Shown here: piece after piece, positions 25,887 to 35,077 of the stretch
Position numbering within the stretch: position 1 is the first letter of the stretch
How the letters are laid out: each line of letters begins with the position of its first letter
NCBI RefSeq assembly: GCF_013041805.1
Contig: NZ_JABDRI010000076.1
Coordinates: 23,964-87,963, forward strand
DNA from: Lutibacter sp.
GTDB taxonomy: Bacteria > Bacteroidota > Bacteroidia > Flavobacteriales > Flavobacteriaceae
Reading direction: 5' to 3'
Length of the DNA stretch: 64,000 nt
Translations under genes and position numbers: made by a program
Notes under the pieces: generated by a model
What the model was told of the DNA's origin: nothing
Seen by the model: the letters and a program-made list of their open reading frames with translations, nothing else
Databases searched by the model: none

Positions 25887-27251
25887 TTAGTTCATTAATT
25901 TTACTTCAACTCTTCTGTTTTGAGATCTACCAGATCTTGTATTGTTTGAAGCAATTGGCATGTTTGGACCAAATCCTTTAGCGGTTAAATTACTAGAAGA
26001 AACTCCTTTAGAAACTAAATAATCTTTTACTGCATTAGCTCTGCTTTCAGATAATTCTTGGTTTCTTGATTTACTTCCAGTACTATCAGTATGACCTGAA
26101 ATACTAAATTTAGCTGTTGTAAATTTTGCCATTATTGAAGCTGCTTCATCTAATTTAGAAATTGTTTCTGACTTAAATGTATTTTTCCCTGAATCGAAAT
26201 AAACAGTTTTGAATAACTCTTCTAATTTTGCAACTTCAGCTTTTGAAATCTCTGGACAACCACTGTTAGAAGCAGGTCCTGCTTCATTAACACAATTGTC
26301 ATCTTTATCTAAAACTCCATCACCATCAGTATCTGGCCAAGGGCAACCTTTATTTGCAGATGGACCTGCTACTTGTGGGCAACCATCATTTTTATCTACA
26401 ACACCATCGCCATCAGTATCAGGGCAACCTTTATTTGCTTTCGTTCCTTTAGCATTAGGGCAAGCATCGTCAGCATCTGTAATTCCATCTTCATCAGCAT
26501 CAGGACAACCGTTTAAAGTTGCTAAACCAGCAACATTAGGACAATTATCTTTTGAATCAATAATTCCATCACTATCTGAGTCTGGACATCCGTTGTATTC
26601 AGCTAAACCAAATACTTCAGGACAAGCATCAAAATTATCATAAACACCATCACCGTCTGAATCAATTCCTCCAAACTTAACAACTAAACCTAAAGAGTGT
26701 TGAAAATGTTGTACAATGTTACTTTCGAAAGAATGCTTATATTTTGATTCTAGGTTTAAACCAACTTGTTCAGAAAACCAGTAATTAATACCTAAACCTG
26801 CGTTAAAAGTAGCAGTTCCAAAATCATCCAACCAAGTGTAACCTCCACCAACAGAAGCATAAGGATTAAAAGCTCCTGTATCTCCAAACGCATTGTTAAG
26901 GTCTAATCTTAAGGCTCCATCTAAAGCATAATACGTTAAATCACTTGCAGTATTATCTCCAACTTTAGTTATTTGATTGATAGATCCTCCTACTTCAAAA
27001 CTAAAACCATCAACTAAATATTTGCTCACTGTAAGTTTACTTATATTTGGAAGAATATTATAATGATCTCCAACATTCACAAACTCGTCAAACCAAGCTC
27101 CATGACCTGCTAAACCAGCGTTAGTTGGATAAAAATCTACAGCATTTGTAGCAATTCCAATTGCCCAAGTATTGTTTTCATCTTGTGCATTTACATTGTT
27201 AAAACCTGCAATTAATAATAAAGCCATTAAGGCTACTTTTAAATGTTTCAT
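25887..27251 (-). CDS. OmpA-family outer-membrane protein with TSP3 repeats (copy 1)
   Basis: A 454-residue outer-membrane protein. The signal peptide ends at NVNAQ. An 8-stranded beta-barrel domain (about 25-205) is followed by calcium-binding thrombospondin type-3 repeats (about 210-335; [15 protein letters not shown] and repeated DTDGDGV units). An OmpA C-terminal peptidoglycan-binding domain (about 345-454) contains [31 protein letters not shown] and ends [10 protein letters not shown]. It anchors the outer membrane to the cell wall. It has its own -7 box and terminator and is a paralogue of the next gene. Confidence 0.95.
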   Translation of the reverse strand: MKHLKVALMALLLIAGFNNVNAQDENNTWAIGIATNAVDFYPTNAGLAGHGAWFDEFVNVGDHYNILPNISKLTVSKYLVDGFSFEVGGSINQITKVGDNTASDLTYYALDGALRLDLNNAFGDTGAFNPYASVGGGYTWLDDFGTATFNAGLGINYWFSEQVGLNLESKYKHSFESNIVQHFQHSLGLVVKFGGIDSDGDGVYDNFDACPEVFGLAEYNGCPDSDSDGIIDSKDNCPNVAGLATLNGCPDADEDGITDADDACPNAKGTKANKGCPDTDGDGVVDKNDGCPQVAGPSANKGCPWPDTDGDGVLDKDDNCVNEAGPASNSGCPEISKAEVAKLEELFKTVYFDSGKNTFKSETISKLDEAASIMAKFTTAKFSISGHTDSTGSKSRNQELSESRANAVKDYLVSKGVSSSNLTAKGFGPNMPIASNNTRSGRSQNRRVEVKLMN

Positions 27252-27309
27252 TTTATAAAATTTAAATTTCTTTTTATTATTTTAAGCATTACTAGCTTAA
27301 ACATTTCTG

Positions 27310-27317
27310 CAAAAATA
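27310..27317 (-). promoter_or_regulatory. Candidate -7 element of OmpA copy 1
   Basis: The minus strand reads TATTTTTG (TAnnTTTG) about 59 bases before the start. The same box and flanking bases recur ahead of copy 2, suggesting a duplicated promoter. Confidence 0.5.
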
Positions 27318-27376
27318 CAAAATTATCTTATATTTATTATATTTTATTCTTACCTCTTTTAATTATAGAATTAATA

Positions 27377-27412
27377 AAAAAAAAGCCAACTTAAAAAAGT
27401 TGGCTTTTTTTT
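27377..27412 (-). terminator. Intrinsic terminator after OmpA copy 2
   Basis: AAAAAAAAGCCAACTT pairs with AAGTTGGCTTTTTTTT around four bases, 18 bases after the stop codon. Confidence 0.85.
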
Positions 27413-27429
27413 ATTATTATTAAATGAAA

Positions 27430-28743
27430 TTATTTCATTTCTTTAATTTCAACCCTTCTGTTATTTAATCTCCCTGCATTTGTAGCGTTTGTATCAATAG
27501 GCTTTGATTCTCCATAACCTTTTGTTACTAATCTGCTTGCATCAACACCTTTACTAATTAAATATTCTTTTACTGCATTTGCTCTATTATTTGACAATGT
27601 CATATTTAGAGCTTCTGAACCAGTACTATCAGTATGACCATCAACTGCAAATCTAAACTGTAATGCATAATCTTGGTTTAAAAGAACAGCTACATTGTCT
27701 AAAATTTCTGTTACACCAGGTCTGAACGAGTATTTACCTGTGTCAAAATTAATTCCTTTAGCAGCTAAGTCAACTGTTTCTTGATCAAGGAAATTTTCTG
27801 GGCAACCTTCGTTTGAAGCAGGCCCTGGTACAGTAATACATTTATCTAAGATATCAATTACTCCATCCCCATCATTATCAATGTAAGGACAACCACTATT
27901 TGGCTCTGGTCCAAAAACATCTGGACATTTATCTTCTGCATCTGTAACACCATCACCGTCTTTATCTGGACAACCATTCAATTCCATTAGACCTGGAATT
28001 TCAGGACAAGCATCTTCTCTGTCTTCTACACCATCACCATCGGTATCAGGACAACCATTAAATTCAGCTAAACCAGCTACATCTCTACATTCATCACAAC
28101 AATCTTCAACACCGTCATCGTCAGCATCAGTATCTGGACAACCATTCAACTCCGCTGGACCAGCATCTCTAGGACAAGCATCATCTCTATCTCTAATACC
28201 ATCACCATCAGTATCAGAATTACCAAATCTAAACGCTAGACCAAGTGAATGTTGAAACATTTCAAAATCTATTGGAGTATTTACTTTTCTATATTCACTT
28301 CTAAGAGTTAGTCCTACATTGTTATTAAACCAAGTATTAAATCCTGCTCCCAATTTAAATCCTAATCCGTCTTCATTTGCTAAGAAATTTTGGCCTATAC
28401 CTGTGTATAAAAATGGATCAAACCATTTTGTATCTCCAAATACCTTATTTAAATCATATCTTACATTCATATCTACTGCAAAAAATGTAGCTTCAGCACC
28501 TGTACCCCAAGGTCTATCAACTCTATTACCTGAAGCGGCTAGCTCTAAGCTAAAACCTTTTCCAAGATATCTTCCTAATGAAGCATATGGAAGAAATGTT
28601 CCTGTATCTCCATCTTTAATATCAATGTAATTTGCTCCAAAAGTTGTCATCCAAGGATTTCCTTCATCCTGTGCATTAACGTTACTATAGGATACAATTA
28701 GCAACAAAGCCAGTACGGCAATTTTTAAGTGTTTCATTTTCAA
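27430..28743 (-). CDS. OmpA-family outer-membrane protein with TSP3 repeats (copy 2)
   Basis: A 437-residue paralogue of the neighbouring OmpA protein with the same three parts: signal peptide ending NVNAQ, an 8-stranded barrel (about 25-180), TSP3 repeats (about 185-310, DTDGDGIRDRDDACP and similar) and an OmpA domain ([31 protein letters not shown], ending NNRRVEIKEMK). One TSP3 unit contains an extra CC pair (DDDGVEDCCDECRD). A second ATG two codons in, at 28737, aligns better with copy 1. It has its own -7 box and terminator, so the copies are separate transcription units. Confidence 0.95.
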   Translation of the reverse strand: MKMKHLKIAVLALLLIVSYSNVNAQDEGNPWMTTFGANYIDIKDGDTGTFLPYASLGRYLGKGFSLELAASGNRVDRPWGTGAEATFFAVDMNVRYDLNKVFGDTKWFDPFLYTGIGQNFLANEDGLGFKLGAGFNTWFNNNVGLTLRSEYRKVNTPIDFEMFQHSLGLAFRFGNSDTDGDGIRDRDDACPRDAGPAELNGCPDTDADDDGVEDCCDECRDVAGLAEFNGCPDTDGDGVEDREDACPEIPGLMELNGCPDKDGDGVTDAEDKCPDVFGPEPNSGCPYIDNDGDGVIDILDKCITVPGPASNEGCPENFLDQETVDLAAKGINFDTGKYSFRPGVTEILDNVAVLLNQDYALQFRFAVDGHTDSTGSEALNMTLSNNRANAVKEYLISKGVDASRLVTKGYGESKPIDTNATNAGRLNNRRVEIKEMK

Positions 28744-28805
28744 AAATTTAAATTTAATGTTCTTTATTTTTTTTTTAGTAAGCCGATTTATCTTAAGCTT
28801 AATGA

Positions 28806-28813
28806 CAAAAATA
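28806..28813 (-). promoter_or_regulatory. Candidate -7 element of OmpA copy 2
   Basis: The minus strand reads TATTTTTG, matching TAnnTTTG, with about 60 bases of leader. It overlaps the end region of the kbl transcription unit. Confidence 0.5.
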
Positions 28814-28851
28814 CAAAATAATATGAAATATTGTGTTTTTTTACTGATTTT

Positions 28852-30045
28852 CTATACGATATTCAATTTTTTTCCAACCTTTATAAATGCATTTATAGCT
28901 TTATCTAAATGTTCTTTGTCATGTGCAGCAGATAATTGAACTCTAATTCTAGCTTTTTCTTTTGGTACTACTGGAAAAAAGAACCCTATTACATAGATTC
29001 CTTCTTCTAAAAGCATATTTGCCATGTCTTGAGATAATTTTGCGTCGTAAAGCATCACAGGAACTATAGCTGAATTTCCTTTAACAATATCAAAACCAGC
29101 ATTTATCATACCTTCTTTAAAATAGTTTGTATTCCATTCTAGCTTATCTCTTAAAGAAGTGTCATTAGAAATTAATTCAAACACTTTTAATGATGCCCCA
29201 ACAATTGCTGGTGCTAAAGAATTTGAAAATAAATAAGGTCTTGACCTTTGTCTTAACAATTCAATAATTTCCTTTTTACCAGTTGTATAACCACCCATAG
29301 CGCCGCCTAGAGCTTTTCCAAGAGTTCCAGTTACAATATCAACTCTACCCATTACATTTTTTAACTCTAAAGTACCTCTTCCGGTTTTTCCAATAAAACC
29401 TGCCGCGTGACATTCATCTACCATAACAAGTGCGTCATATTTATCAGCTAAATCACAAATTTTATCTAAACTTGCTACAATACCATCCATTGAAAAAACA
29501 CCATCAGTAACTATTATTTTAAACCGATGCTCTTTTTTATTGGCAGCAATAAGTTGATCTTCTAATGAAGTCATGTTATTGTTTTCATATCTATACCTTG
29601 CTGCTTTACATAAACGAACTCCATCAATAATTGAGGCGTGATTTAACGAATCTGAAATTATGGCGTCTTCATTTGAAAGAAGAGGTTCGAAAACACCTCC
29701 GTTTGCGTCAAATGCCGCTGCATATAAAATTGTATCTTCAGTTTGATAAAACTCTGCTATTTTATCTTCTAATTTTTTATGAATATCCTGAGTCCCACAT
29801 ATAAAACGAACGGATGACATTCCAAAACCGTGAGAGTCTAACGTATCTTTTGCAGCTTTAATTATTTCCTTATTATTTGAAAGTCCCAAATAATTATTAG
29901 CGCAAAAATTTATTACTTCTTCACCTGTACTAATTTTAATTACAGCATCTTGTGATGTAGTGATAATACGTTCTGATTTAAATAAACCAGCCTCTTTAAT
30001 TTCCTTTATTTCTTGTTGTAAATGTTGTTGTATTTTGCCGTACAT
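28852..30045 (-). CDS. kbl: Glycine C-acetyltransferase (2-amino-3-ketobutyrate CoA ligase)
   Basis: A 397-residue PLP enzyme of the alpha-oxoamine synthase family, which converts 2-amino-3-oxobutanoate and CoA to glycine and acetyl-CoA in threonine degradation. The length and the motifs [36 protein letters not shown] and [16 protein letters not shown] (PLP lysine) all fit Kbl closely. The close relative 8-amino-7-oxononanoate synthase (BioF) is less likely, as Kbl-type residues dominate and no biotin gene is nearby. The usual partner threonine dehydrogenase is not in the window. It has its own -7 box upstream. Confidence 0.92.
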   Translation of the reverse strand: MYGKIQQHLQQEIKEIKEAGLFKSERIITTSQDAVIKISTGEEVINFCANNYLGLSNNKEIIKAAKDTLDSHGFGMSSVRFICGTQDIHKKLEDKIAEFYQTEDTILYAAAFDANGGVFEPLLSNEDAIISDSLNHASIIDGVRLCKAARYRYENNNMTSLEDQLIAANKKEHRFKIIVTDGVFSMDGIVASLDKICDLADKYDALVMVDECHAAGFIGKTGRGTLELKNVMGRVDIVTGTLGKALGGAMGGYTTGKKEIIELLRQRSRPYLFSNSLAPAIVGASLKVFELISNDTSLRDKLEWNTNYFKEGMINAGFDIVKGNSAIVPVMLYDAKLSQDMANMLLEEGIYVIGFFFPVVPKEKARIRVQLSAAHDKEHLDKAINAFIKVGKKLNIV

Positions 30046-30062
30046 TGTTATTGTATTTTTTA

Positions 30063-30070
30063 CAAAATTA
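30063..30070 (-). promoter_or_regulatory. Candidate -7 element of kbl
   Basis: The minus strand reads TAATTTTG, matching TAnnTTTG. It lies in the 31-base gap after the AddA-like gene, so kbl can be transcribed on its own. Confidence 0.45.
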
Positions 30071-30076
30071 TAGTAA

Positions 30077-33000
30077 TTAAATTTCTTCTACTAGTATTTT
30101 ATTATTTATATATACCAATAATTTTTTTTCTATCACATAGCCCAAGTTCATTAATGTTCTAGCGTAATTCTCAACTTGTCTATGATATTTTTTATCTGAC
30201 TTTCCTGTTTTATAATCAATAATTGTTATTTTATTTTCTTTTAAAACCAGTCTGTCAGGAATTAGAATATGTTTATCCGAAGTAACTATTTCTTGCTCAG
30301 TAAAAACTTGAATAGATTTTTCAAAATATTGCTCCAATTGGTGGTGATTTACAACTTCTAATAAAATAGTTGTAATTTCTTTTTTTTGAAGTTCATTTAT
30401 TGTTCCCTCAAAAATATATTGATTTACAATAGTTGAAATATCTTCCTTACTAACAATTTTTGATAAAATCTCATGAATCAAATTACCATAAATAATAGAT
30501 TTACCCTGCTCTGTATCCCAGAGTAATGATGAACTTGCAACAATTGAAATGTTGTGATTCTTCCACGAATTAGTAATAAAACTTTGTTGGTTACTTATGG
30601 TATTTTCGTCAACTAATCTAACGTAATTTGGTGTTTTATCACCAAATTCATATGTTGTATTTTCATCATTCCAAAGATTTAATTCCTTCAAATAATTAAT
30701 AAATAAACCTGAAGTATGACTTAAATTTTCTTGATTGGTTTTAGAAATATTTTTTTCTGAAACAATATATAATTGCTCAACCGCCCTAGTAAGTGCTACA
30801 TATAAAACATTGAAATTATCTAATTCCAACTCATCTCTTCGCACATTATATAATTGCTCACCTTGAGTTCCTGTATATTTCAATTTACTACCATAGTTCA
30901 CTAATATAGATTTTATGGTGCTTGTTTGATTATAGTTATACCAAGCTTTTGGGTTTATTTGATTATAAATATATGTTGAATACGGATAAATTACTACTGG
31001 AAATTCCAAGCCTTTGGCCTTATGTATTGTCATGATTCTAACTGCATTTTTAGCTTCAGGTGCTACAATACTTAATTTATCTTTTTTCAGTTCCCAAAAC
31101 TCTAAAAAAGTCGAAAGTGAAACTTCTTTCTTTTGCTGAAATTCAAAAATGACGTCTAAAAAAAATTGAATATTAGAATCTGATTCAGAAATTAGGTGAA
31201 AACTTCTAATCACATACTCTATACTTTCGTAAAACGGACATTGAATAAATTCATTATAATTAAAAAAGATATTTAAACTTTTCAATTCTTCAAAAAAGTT
31301 TAAGTTATCCAAATCAATAAATTTAATAAAAAATGAATGCCTTAGTTCTTGAATTTGTAATTTTTCATATAAAAAATATAGTACTTTTATTTTAAACTCC
31401 TTATTTAGTGGATTTTGCAAAACATTTAATAAGTTAATTATAAAATTAACCTTTGAACTATTACTTAAAAGTAATGTTTCTGAAGAAATAATTTCAATTC
31501 CGTTTTCAGACAAATATTTCGCAACTGCAACTCCCTGTTTTCTAGTTCTAACTAAAACACATACATCATTATTTTGAAATGCAGTATCTAAATTTTTAAT
31601 AATATCTAACACTTTTTTGGGGTAAACTAACGCTCGTTCTTCATCATCCTTTTCCTTTTCCACAAAGGATAATTGCACAAAACCTCCTTGCTTACTTGTT
31701 GATTTTTGGTTATTACCCTCCAAAAATAACTTCTTAAAACTCTCATTGTTCAAAAATTTTGAAATATGTTTAAAAAACGAGTTATTGAAATCTATTATTT
31801 CTGAAAAACTACGGTAATTTGTTTCTAAGTTAGCTACGTTTTTTTCAATGTAAAAAGGGTTGTTTTTTTGTTCATTTTCTTTAGAAGAAAGTGAAATAAA
31901 TTGTTCTGCCTTTCCTCCTCGCCAACGATAAATGGATTGTTTTGCATCACCAACTAGCAATAGTTTTCCTCGTTCTCCATATTCGTTCTCTGAAGTAACC
32001 ACATTATCAATTAACGGAATCAAATTTTTCCATTGCAACTCTGAAGTATCTTGCATTTCGTCAATAAAATAATACCTGAATTTTTCACCAATACGCTCGT
32101 AAATAAAGGGTGCTGGTTCATTTTTAATAGTATCATTTATTTTTTGATTAAATTCTGCATTCAATAAAATATTATTTTCACTTTTAATATCATCTAATGA
32201 GCTATTTATAAAATTAAGAACCGCTAAAGGAATCAGACTTTCAATAATTAAACCATTTAATATATAATTTTTGTAAGTATCAATATATACTCTTTTTGAT
32301 TTGTAATACAAATCTTTTAAATCGGTTGCAATACTTTCAATAATTCGTTTTGAGCTATTTGTACATTTGCCAGCAAATAAATTTTTATTTTCTTCGATAA
32401 CTTTATTTAACCTACCCTCAAATTTTAAATCATCGACCTTTAATCGTTTAATTTTAGTAAGTTTTACAAAATGATTTGGAAGTTCACCTGAGTTTGCAAA
32501 CTCAGTGATTTGAACCCCACTTTCCTTAATAATTTTTAAACCAATATTTCCAATTTCCAATAATTTAGTTTCAATTTCTTTATTTTCTTTTTGAAGTTTT
32601 GCTTTAAGCAATTTAAATTCTAACATTGATACATTGCTTAATTCTTTTAAATAGCTGGTATTATTTTCATTTAAAATAACTTTGGCAAAATCTTTTAATT
32701 CTCTTGAAATATCCCAAGCTTTATCATCATCAAGTCTTTGTATCGAATAACTCACCAATAAATCGGTTAATTCTCTATCCTCTCCAATTTTAGAAATAAC
32801 AATGTCTACCGCTTCATTTAATAAACTTTCTGCATCCATTTCTACTTCAAAATTCATAGGAAGTTTCAAATCATATGCAAAAGTTCTAATTAATTTGTGT
32901 GTAAAGCTATCAATGGTAGTAATACTAAATGCCGAATAATTTTGTAAAATAGCATTCAAAATCAGTTTTGATCTATTAAAAACAGTTTCTTCAGTTAAAT

Positions 33001-33250
33001 TTGACTCTACACAAATTAACGAAAGCATATCATTAGATTTTTCTTCTGAAAATAATTTCAAATTTTCAATAACACGACCTTTCATTTCGCCAGCTGCTTT
33101 ATTAGTAAAAGTAACTGCTAAAATTTGTTGAAACTTATAACAATTAGAACTTGATAGAAGAATTTTTAAATATTCTTTTACCAATGTAAAGGTTTTTCCG
33201 CTACCCGCAGATGCATTATAAACTTGAAAAGATATTGTTGATTTTTGCAT
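30077..33250 (-). CDS. AddA-like UvrD-family helicase/nuclease
   Basis: A 1057-residue superfamily-1 helicase fused to a nuclease, acting in double-strand-break processing. Motifs: Walker [17 protein letters not shown] at the N-terminus, [13 protein letters not shown], the DEXX-box variant [11 protein letters not shown] (about 398-408), [13 protein letters not shown], and [20 protein letters not shown] and [13 protein letters not shown] late. The C-terminal PD-(D/E)XK nuclease has LIHEILSKI and [23 protein letters not shown]. The partner is presumably the AddB-like protein at 23031-25772. Helicase and nuclease signatures are both intact. Confidence 0.93.
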   Translation of the reverse strand: MQKSTISFQVYNASAGSGKTFTLVKEYLKILLSSSNCYKFQQILAVTFTNKAAGEMKGRVIENLKLFSEEKSNDMLSLICVESNLTEETVFNRSKLILNAILQNYSAFSITTIDSFTHKLIRTFAYDLKLPMNFEVEMDAESLLNEAVDIVISKIGEDRELTDLLVSYSIQRLDDDKAWDISRELKDFAKVILNENNTSYLKELSNVSMLEFKLLKAKLQKENKEIETKLLEIGNIGLKIIKESGVQITEFANSGELPNHFVKLTKIKRLKVDDLKFEGRLNKVIEENKNLFAGKCTNSSKRIIESIATDLKDLYYKSKRVYIDTYKNYILNGLIIESLIPLAVLNFINSSLDDIKSENNILLNAEFNQKINDTIKNEPAPFIYERIGEKFRYYFIDEMQDTSELQWKNLIPLIDNVVTSENEYGERGKLLLVGDAKQSIYRWRGGKAEQFISLSSKENEQKNNPFYIEKNVANLETNYRSFSEIIDFNNSFFKHISKFLNNESFKKLFLEGNNQKSTSKQGGFVQLSFVEKEKDDEERALVYPKKVLDIIKNLDTAFQNNDVCVLVRTRKQGVAVAKYLSENGIEIISSETLLLSNSSKVNFIINLLNVLQNPLNKEFKIKVLYFLYEKLQIQELRHSFFIKFIDLDNLNFFEELKSLNIFFNYNEFIQCPFYESIEYVIRSFHLISESDSNIQFFLDVIFEFQQKKEVSLSTFLEFWELKKDKLSIVAPEAKNAVRIMTIHKAKGLEFPVVIYPYSTYIYNQINPKAWYNYNQTSTIKSILVNYGSKLKYTGTQGEQLYNVRRDELELDNFNVLYVALTRAVEQLYIVSEKNISKTNQENLSHTSGLFINYLKELNLWNDENTTYEFGDKTPNYVRLVDENTISNQQSFITNSWKNHNISIVASSSLLWDTEQGKSIIYGNLIHEILSKIVSKEDISTIVNQYIFEGTINELQKKEITTILLEVVNHHQLEQYFEKSIQVFTEQEIVTSDKHILIPDRLVLKENKITIIDYKTGKSDKKYHRQVENYARTLMNLGYVIEKKLLVYINNKILVEEI

Positions 33251-33305
33251 TCATAGAAATTAATAATGCAAGTTAGTAAATTATTAAAGTACTAAATAAT
33301 TTTTA

Positions 33306-33932
33306 TTATCTACCTCTCCATTTAAATTTTGAAGTGCTATTTAATTTAAAAACTACCCCAATACTATGCTGAAAGTAATCTGTTGCAGTGGATTGTGGAT
33401 TGTGGTTATAATCTGATTGAATATTCACACCAACAACGCCAGAGAACCAAAAATTACATCCCCAGCCTGCCGCTATATTAAAATTACTTGTTTCACCTAT
33501 TTTAGAATAACCTCCTCCAACTAAAACATATGGGTCAAACCAAGGATTATCACCTATCAATCTATTTAAATCGTATCTCAGTTTTGCATCCATTGCAAAA
33601 AATGAGTCATCTATTAAATCTTCTTTTGTGCTATATCCAAATCCTTTTTTTACTGTATTGCCAGAAGCTGAAACTAGAATACTTATATCGTTTTTTATAT
33701 GTCTTCCAACAAAAACTCGAATAAAGCCTCCATTCATATTTAAATCTTCTATATCCCCATTAAAGTAGTCTTTTGTAAACCCAACAAAACCATCAGGTGT
33801 TCTAATATCTACTGCATTCACTCCAATTCCAACTACCCATTTATCATCTTCATCTTGAGAATAAACTGCATGATTTATTAAAAATAATAATACAAAAAGA
33901 TATACTATTTTTCTATATACTCTAAAATTCAT
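33306..33932 (-). CDS. Outer-membrane beta-barrel protein, barrel-only paralogue of the OmpA/TSP3 proteins
   Basis: About 208 residues from the ATG at 33932 (MNFRVYRKIVYLF, signal peptide ending VYSQ); a longer frame opens at 33965 but puts 11 charged residues before the signal. The mature part matches the barrel of OmpA copy 1 throughout (QDEDDKWVVGIGVNAVDI; LRYDLNRLIGDNPWFDPYVLVGGGYS; DYFQHSIGVVFKLN). It stops exactly where the TSP3 repeats begin in the paralogues, ending in a basic KFKWRGR. It may therefore sit in the outer membrane without a cell-wall anchor. Confidence 0.85.
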   Translation of the reverse strand: MNFRVYRKIVYLFVLLFLINHAVYSQDEDDKWVVGIGVNAVDIRTPDGFVGFTKDYFNGDIEDLNMNGGFIRVFVGRHIKNDISILVSASGNTVKKGFGYSTKEDLIDDSFFAMDAKLRYDLNRLIGDNPWFDPYVLVGGGYSKIGETSNFNIAAGWGCNFWFSGVVGVNIQSDYNHNPQSTATDYFQHSIGVVFKLNSTSKFKWRGR

Positions 33933-34039
33933 AGTTTTCTTGGGGGTTTTGTTATTAACAACCATAAACGTAAATTACGGATATAAATTTTGCTAAAGAT
34001 AATAAAATACTGCTTCAATAATAAAAAATAGAAGAAATT

Positions 34040-34474
34040 CTAAATTCTATTTACATATTTTATTGCTTTCGTAAAATCTTCAAGGTTATTGTTATTTAAT
34101 ATTAAATGAATTGTTTCATCAGCTACTTTTTCAACATTATCTAGAGGAAAACCTAAGCCTACACATATTTTTGTTAAAACTTTTGCTTCGACTCCTGACA
34201 CTTCTTCATCTGCATAAATCATTTTCCCCAAATCGTATAAACGTTCTATACGCTTATCGTACTCGTTTGGTGTGTGGATAGGATACTCTGATGGGTTTTC
34301 AACTATTTCATTATATTTTTCATCTAAAATATGAAAATGTTTAGCTAACCTTTTCAATAATGTCTCCTCTTCTTCTGTAATTATATTATCAGCCAAAGCC
34401 AACATCACAATACTTGAAAAATGTTCAATATTTCTATTTTGATCACCACTTAAATTATAGTCTGATAATGCCAT
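34040..34474 (-). CDS. TerB-like helical protein (copy 1)
   Basis: A 144-residue, all-helical, acidic protein with the TerB-like pattern IVMLALADNIITEEEETLLKRLAKHF. A TerB fold normally has acidic residues at helix ends that may bind metal ions. There is no signal peptide. It is a tandem paralogue of the next gene, with the shared C-terminal motif VGLGFPLDNVEKVADETI. Function is unknown; relatives in Flavobacteria are common single-domain proteins. A TATATTTG -7 box (34492-34499) lies 17 bases upstream, so it has its own promoter despite being downstream of its paralogue. Confidence 0.75.
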   Translation of the reverse strand: MALSDYNLSGDQNRNIEHFSSIVMLALADNIITEEEETLLKRLAKHFHILDEKYNEIVENPSEYPIHTPNEYDKRIERLYDLGKMIYADEEVSGVEAKVLTKICVGLGFPLDNVEKVADETIHLILNNNNLEDFTKAIKYVNRI

Positions 34475-34491
34475 TTATTAACTTTTTAAAG

Positions 34492-34499
34492 CAAATATA
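34492..34499 (-). promoter_or_regulatory. Candidate -7 element of TerB-like copy 1
   Basis: The minus strand reads TATATTTG, matching TAnnTTTG, in the 63-base gap between the paralogues. Confidence 0.45.
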
Positions 34500-34537
34500 A
34501 AAAAATCATCAAAACAATTGATATTTAAAATGTTAGA

Positions 34538-34978
34538 TTAATGATTTATTGGGTTTACTTTTTTTATGGCTGATTTAAAATCTTCAATATCAGGCTCTTT
34601 CAAAAAGAATTTTATTGCTTCTTTTACAATTTCTCTTGCGTTATCAAGAGGGAAACCTAAACCGACAGCAATTCTATCCATCATAGAGGTTTTATCTATA
34701 GTGGGGTTTCTATCTAAAAAAAGCATTTTTGTTAAGTCATATAAGCAAACTAAACGGTCATCATAACTTATTGGAGAAGTAGCTGGATAATTTGATGGGT
34801 TTTTTAAAATACGCTCAAATTCAACCGATGTAATATCAAGTCTAGCTGCCAATCGTTTTAATAATTTATGCTCTTTATCACTAATTTTATTGTCTAACAA
34901 TGCTAATTTAACAATAGTAGCGAAATGGCCAATATTTCGTTCGTGCAATCCTGTTGGATATAAATCTGAAATAGACAT
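34538..34978 (-). CDS. TerB-like helical protein (copy 2)
   Basis: A 146-residue paralogue of the neighbouring TerB-like gene: ERNIGHFATIVKLALLDNKISDKEHKLLKRLAAR, then YDDRLVCLYDLTKMLF, then VGLGFPLDNAREIVKEAIKF. The two share most of the positions visible by eye in the middle and C-terminal parts, pointing to tandem duplication. There is no signal peptide. The gene is divergent from mfd, with about 100 bases between start codons. Function is unknown. Confidence 0.75.
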   Translation of the reverse strand: MSISDLYPTGLHERNIGHFATIVKLALLDNKISDKEHKLLKRLAARLDITSVEFERILKNPSNYPATSPISYDDRLVCLYDLTKMLFLDRNPTIDKTSMMDRIAVGLGFPLDNAREIVKEAIKFFLKEPDIEDFKSAIKKVNPINH

Positions 34979-35053
34979 AATTCATGTTTTTAAATTCTCT
35001 CTTATAAATTTAAGGATTTATGACTTAATATTTCTATTTTTTTGATAAAATGC

Positions 35054-35061
35054 TACCTTTG
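35054..35061 (+). promoter_or_regulatory. Candidate -7 element of mfd
   Basis: TACCTTTG matches TAnnTTTG, with transcription expected near 35068. It lies inside the upstream part of the open frame, excluding a start at 35042. Confidence 0.5.
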
Positions 35062-35077
35062 GCAAAATTTGCAACTT

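Noticed and set aside
26209..26643. 144-residue frame with regular Pro/Ser/Gly repeats
   Set aside because: The repetition is the antisense image of the TSP3 repeats of OmpA copy 1, not a separate protein.
26250..28220. Dense repeats that could suggest a CRISPR array or satellite
   Set aside because: They are coding TSP3 repeats in two OmpA genes, with irregular length and no spacers.
23031..33250. AddA/AddB-like pair as a phage-defence locus
   Set aside because: Both look like standard double-strand-break repair proteins, and the genes between them are OmpA proteins and kbl; nothing marks a defence island.
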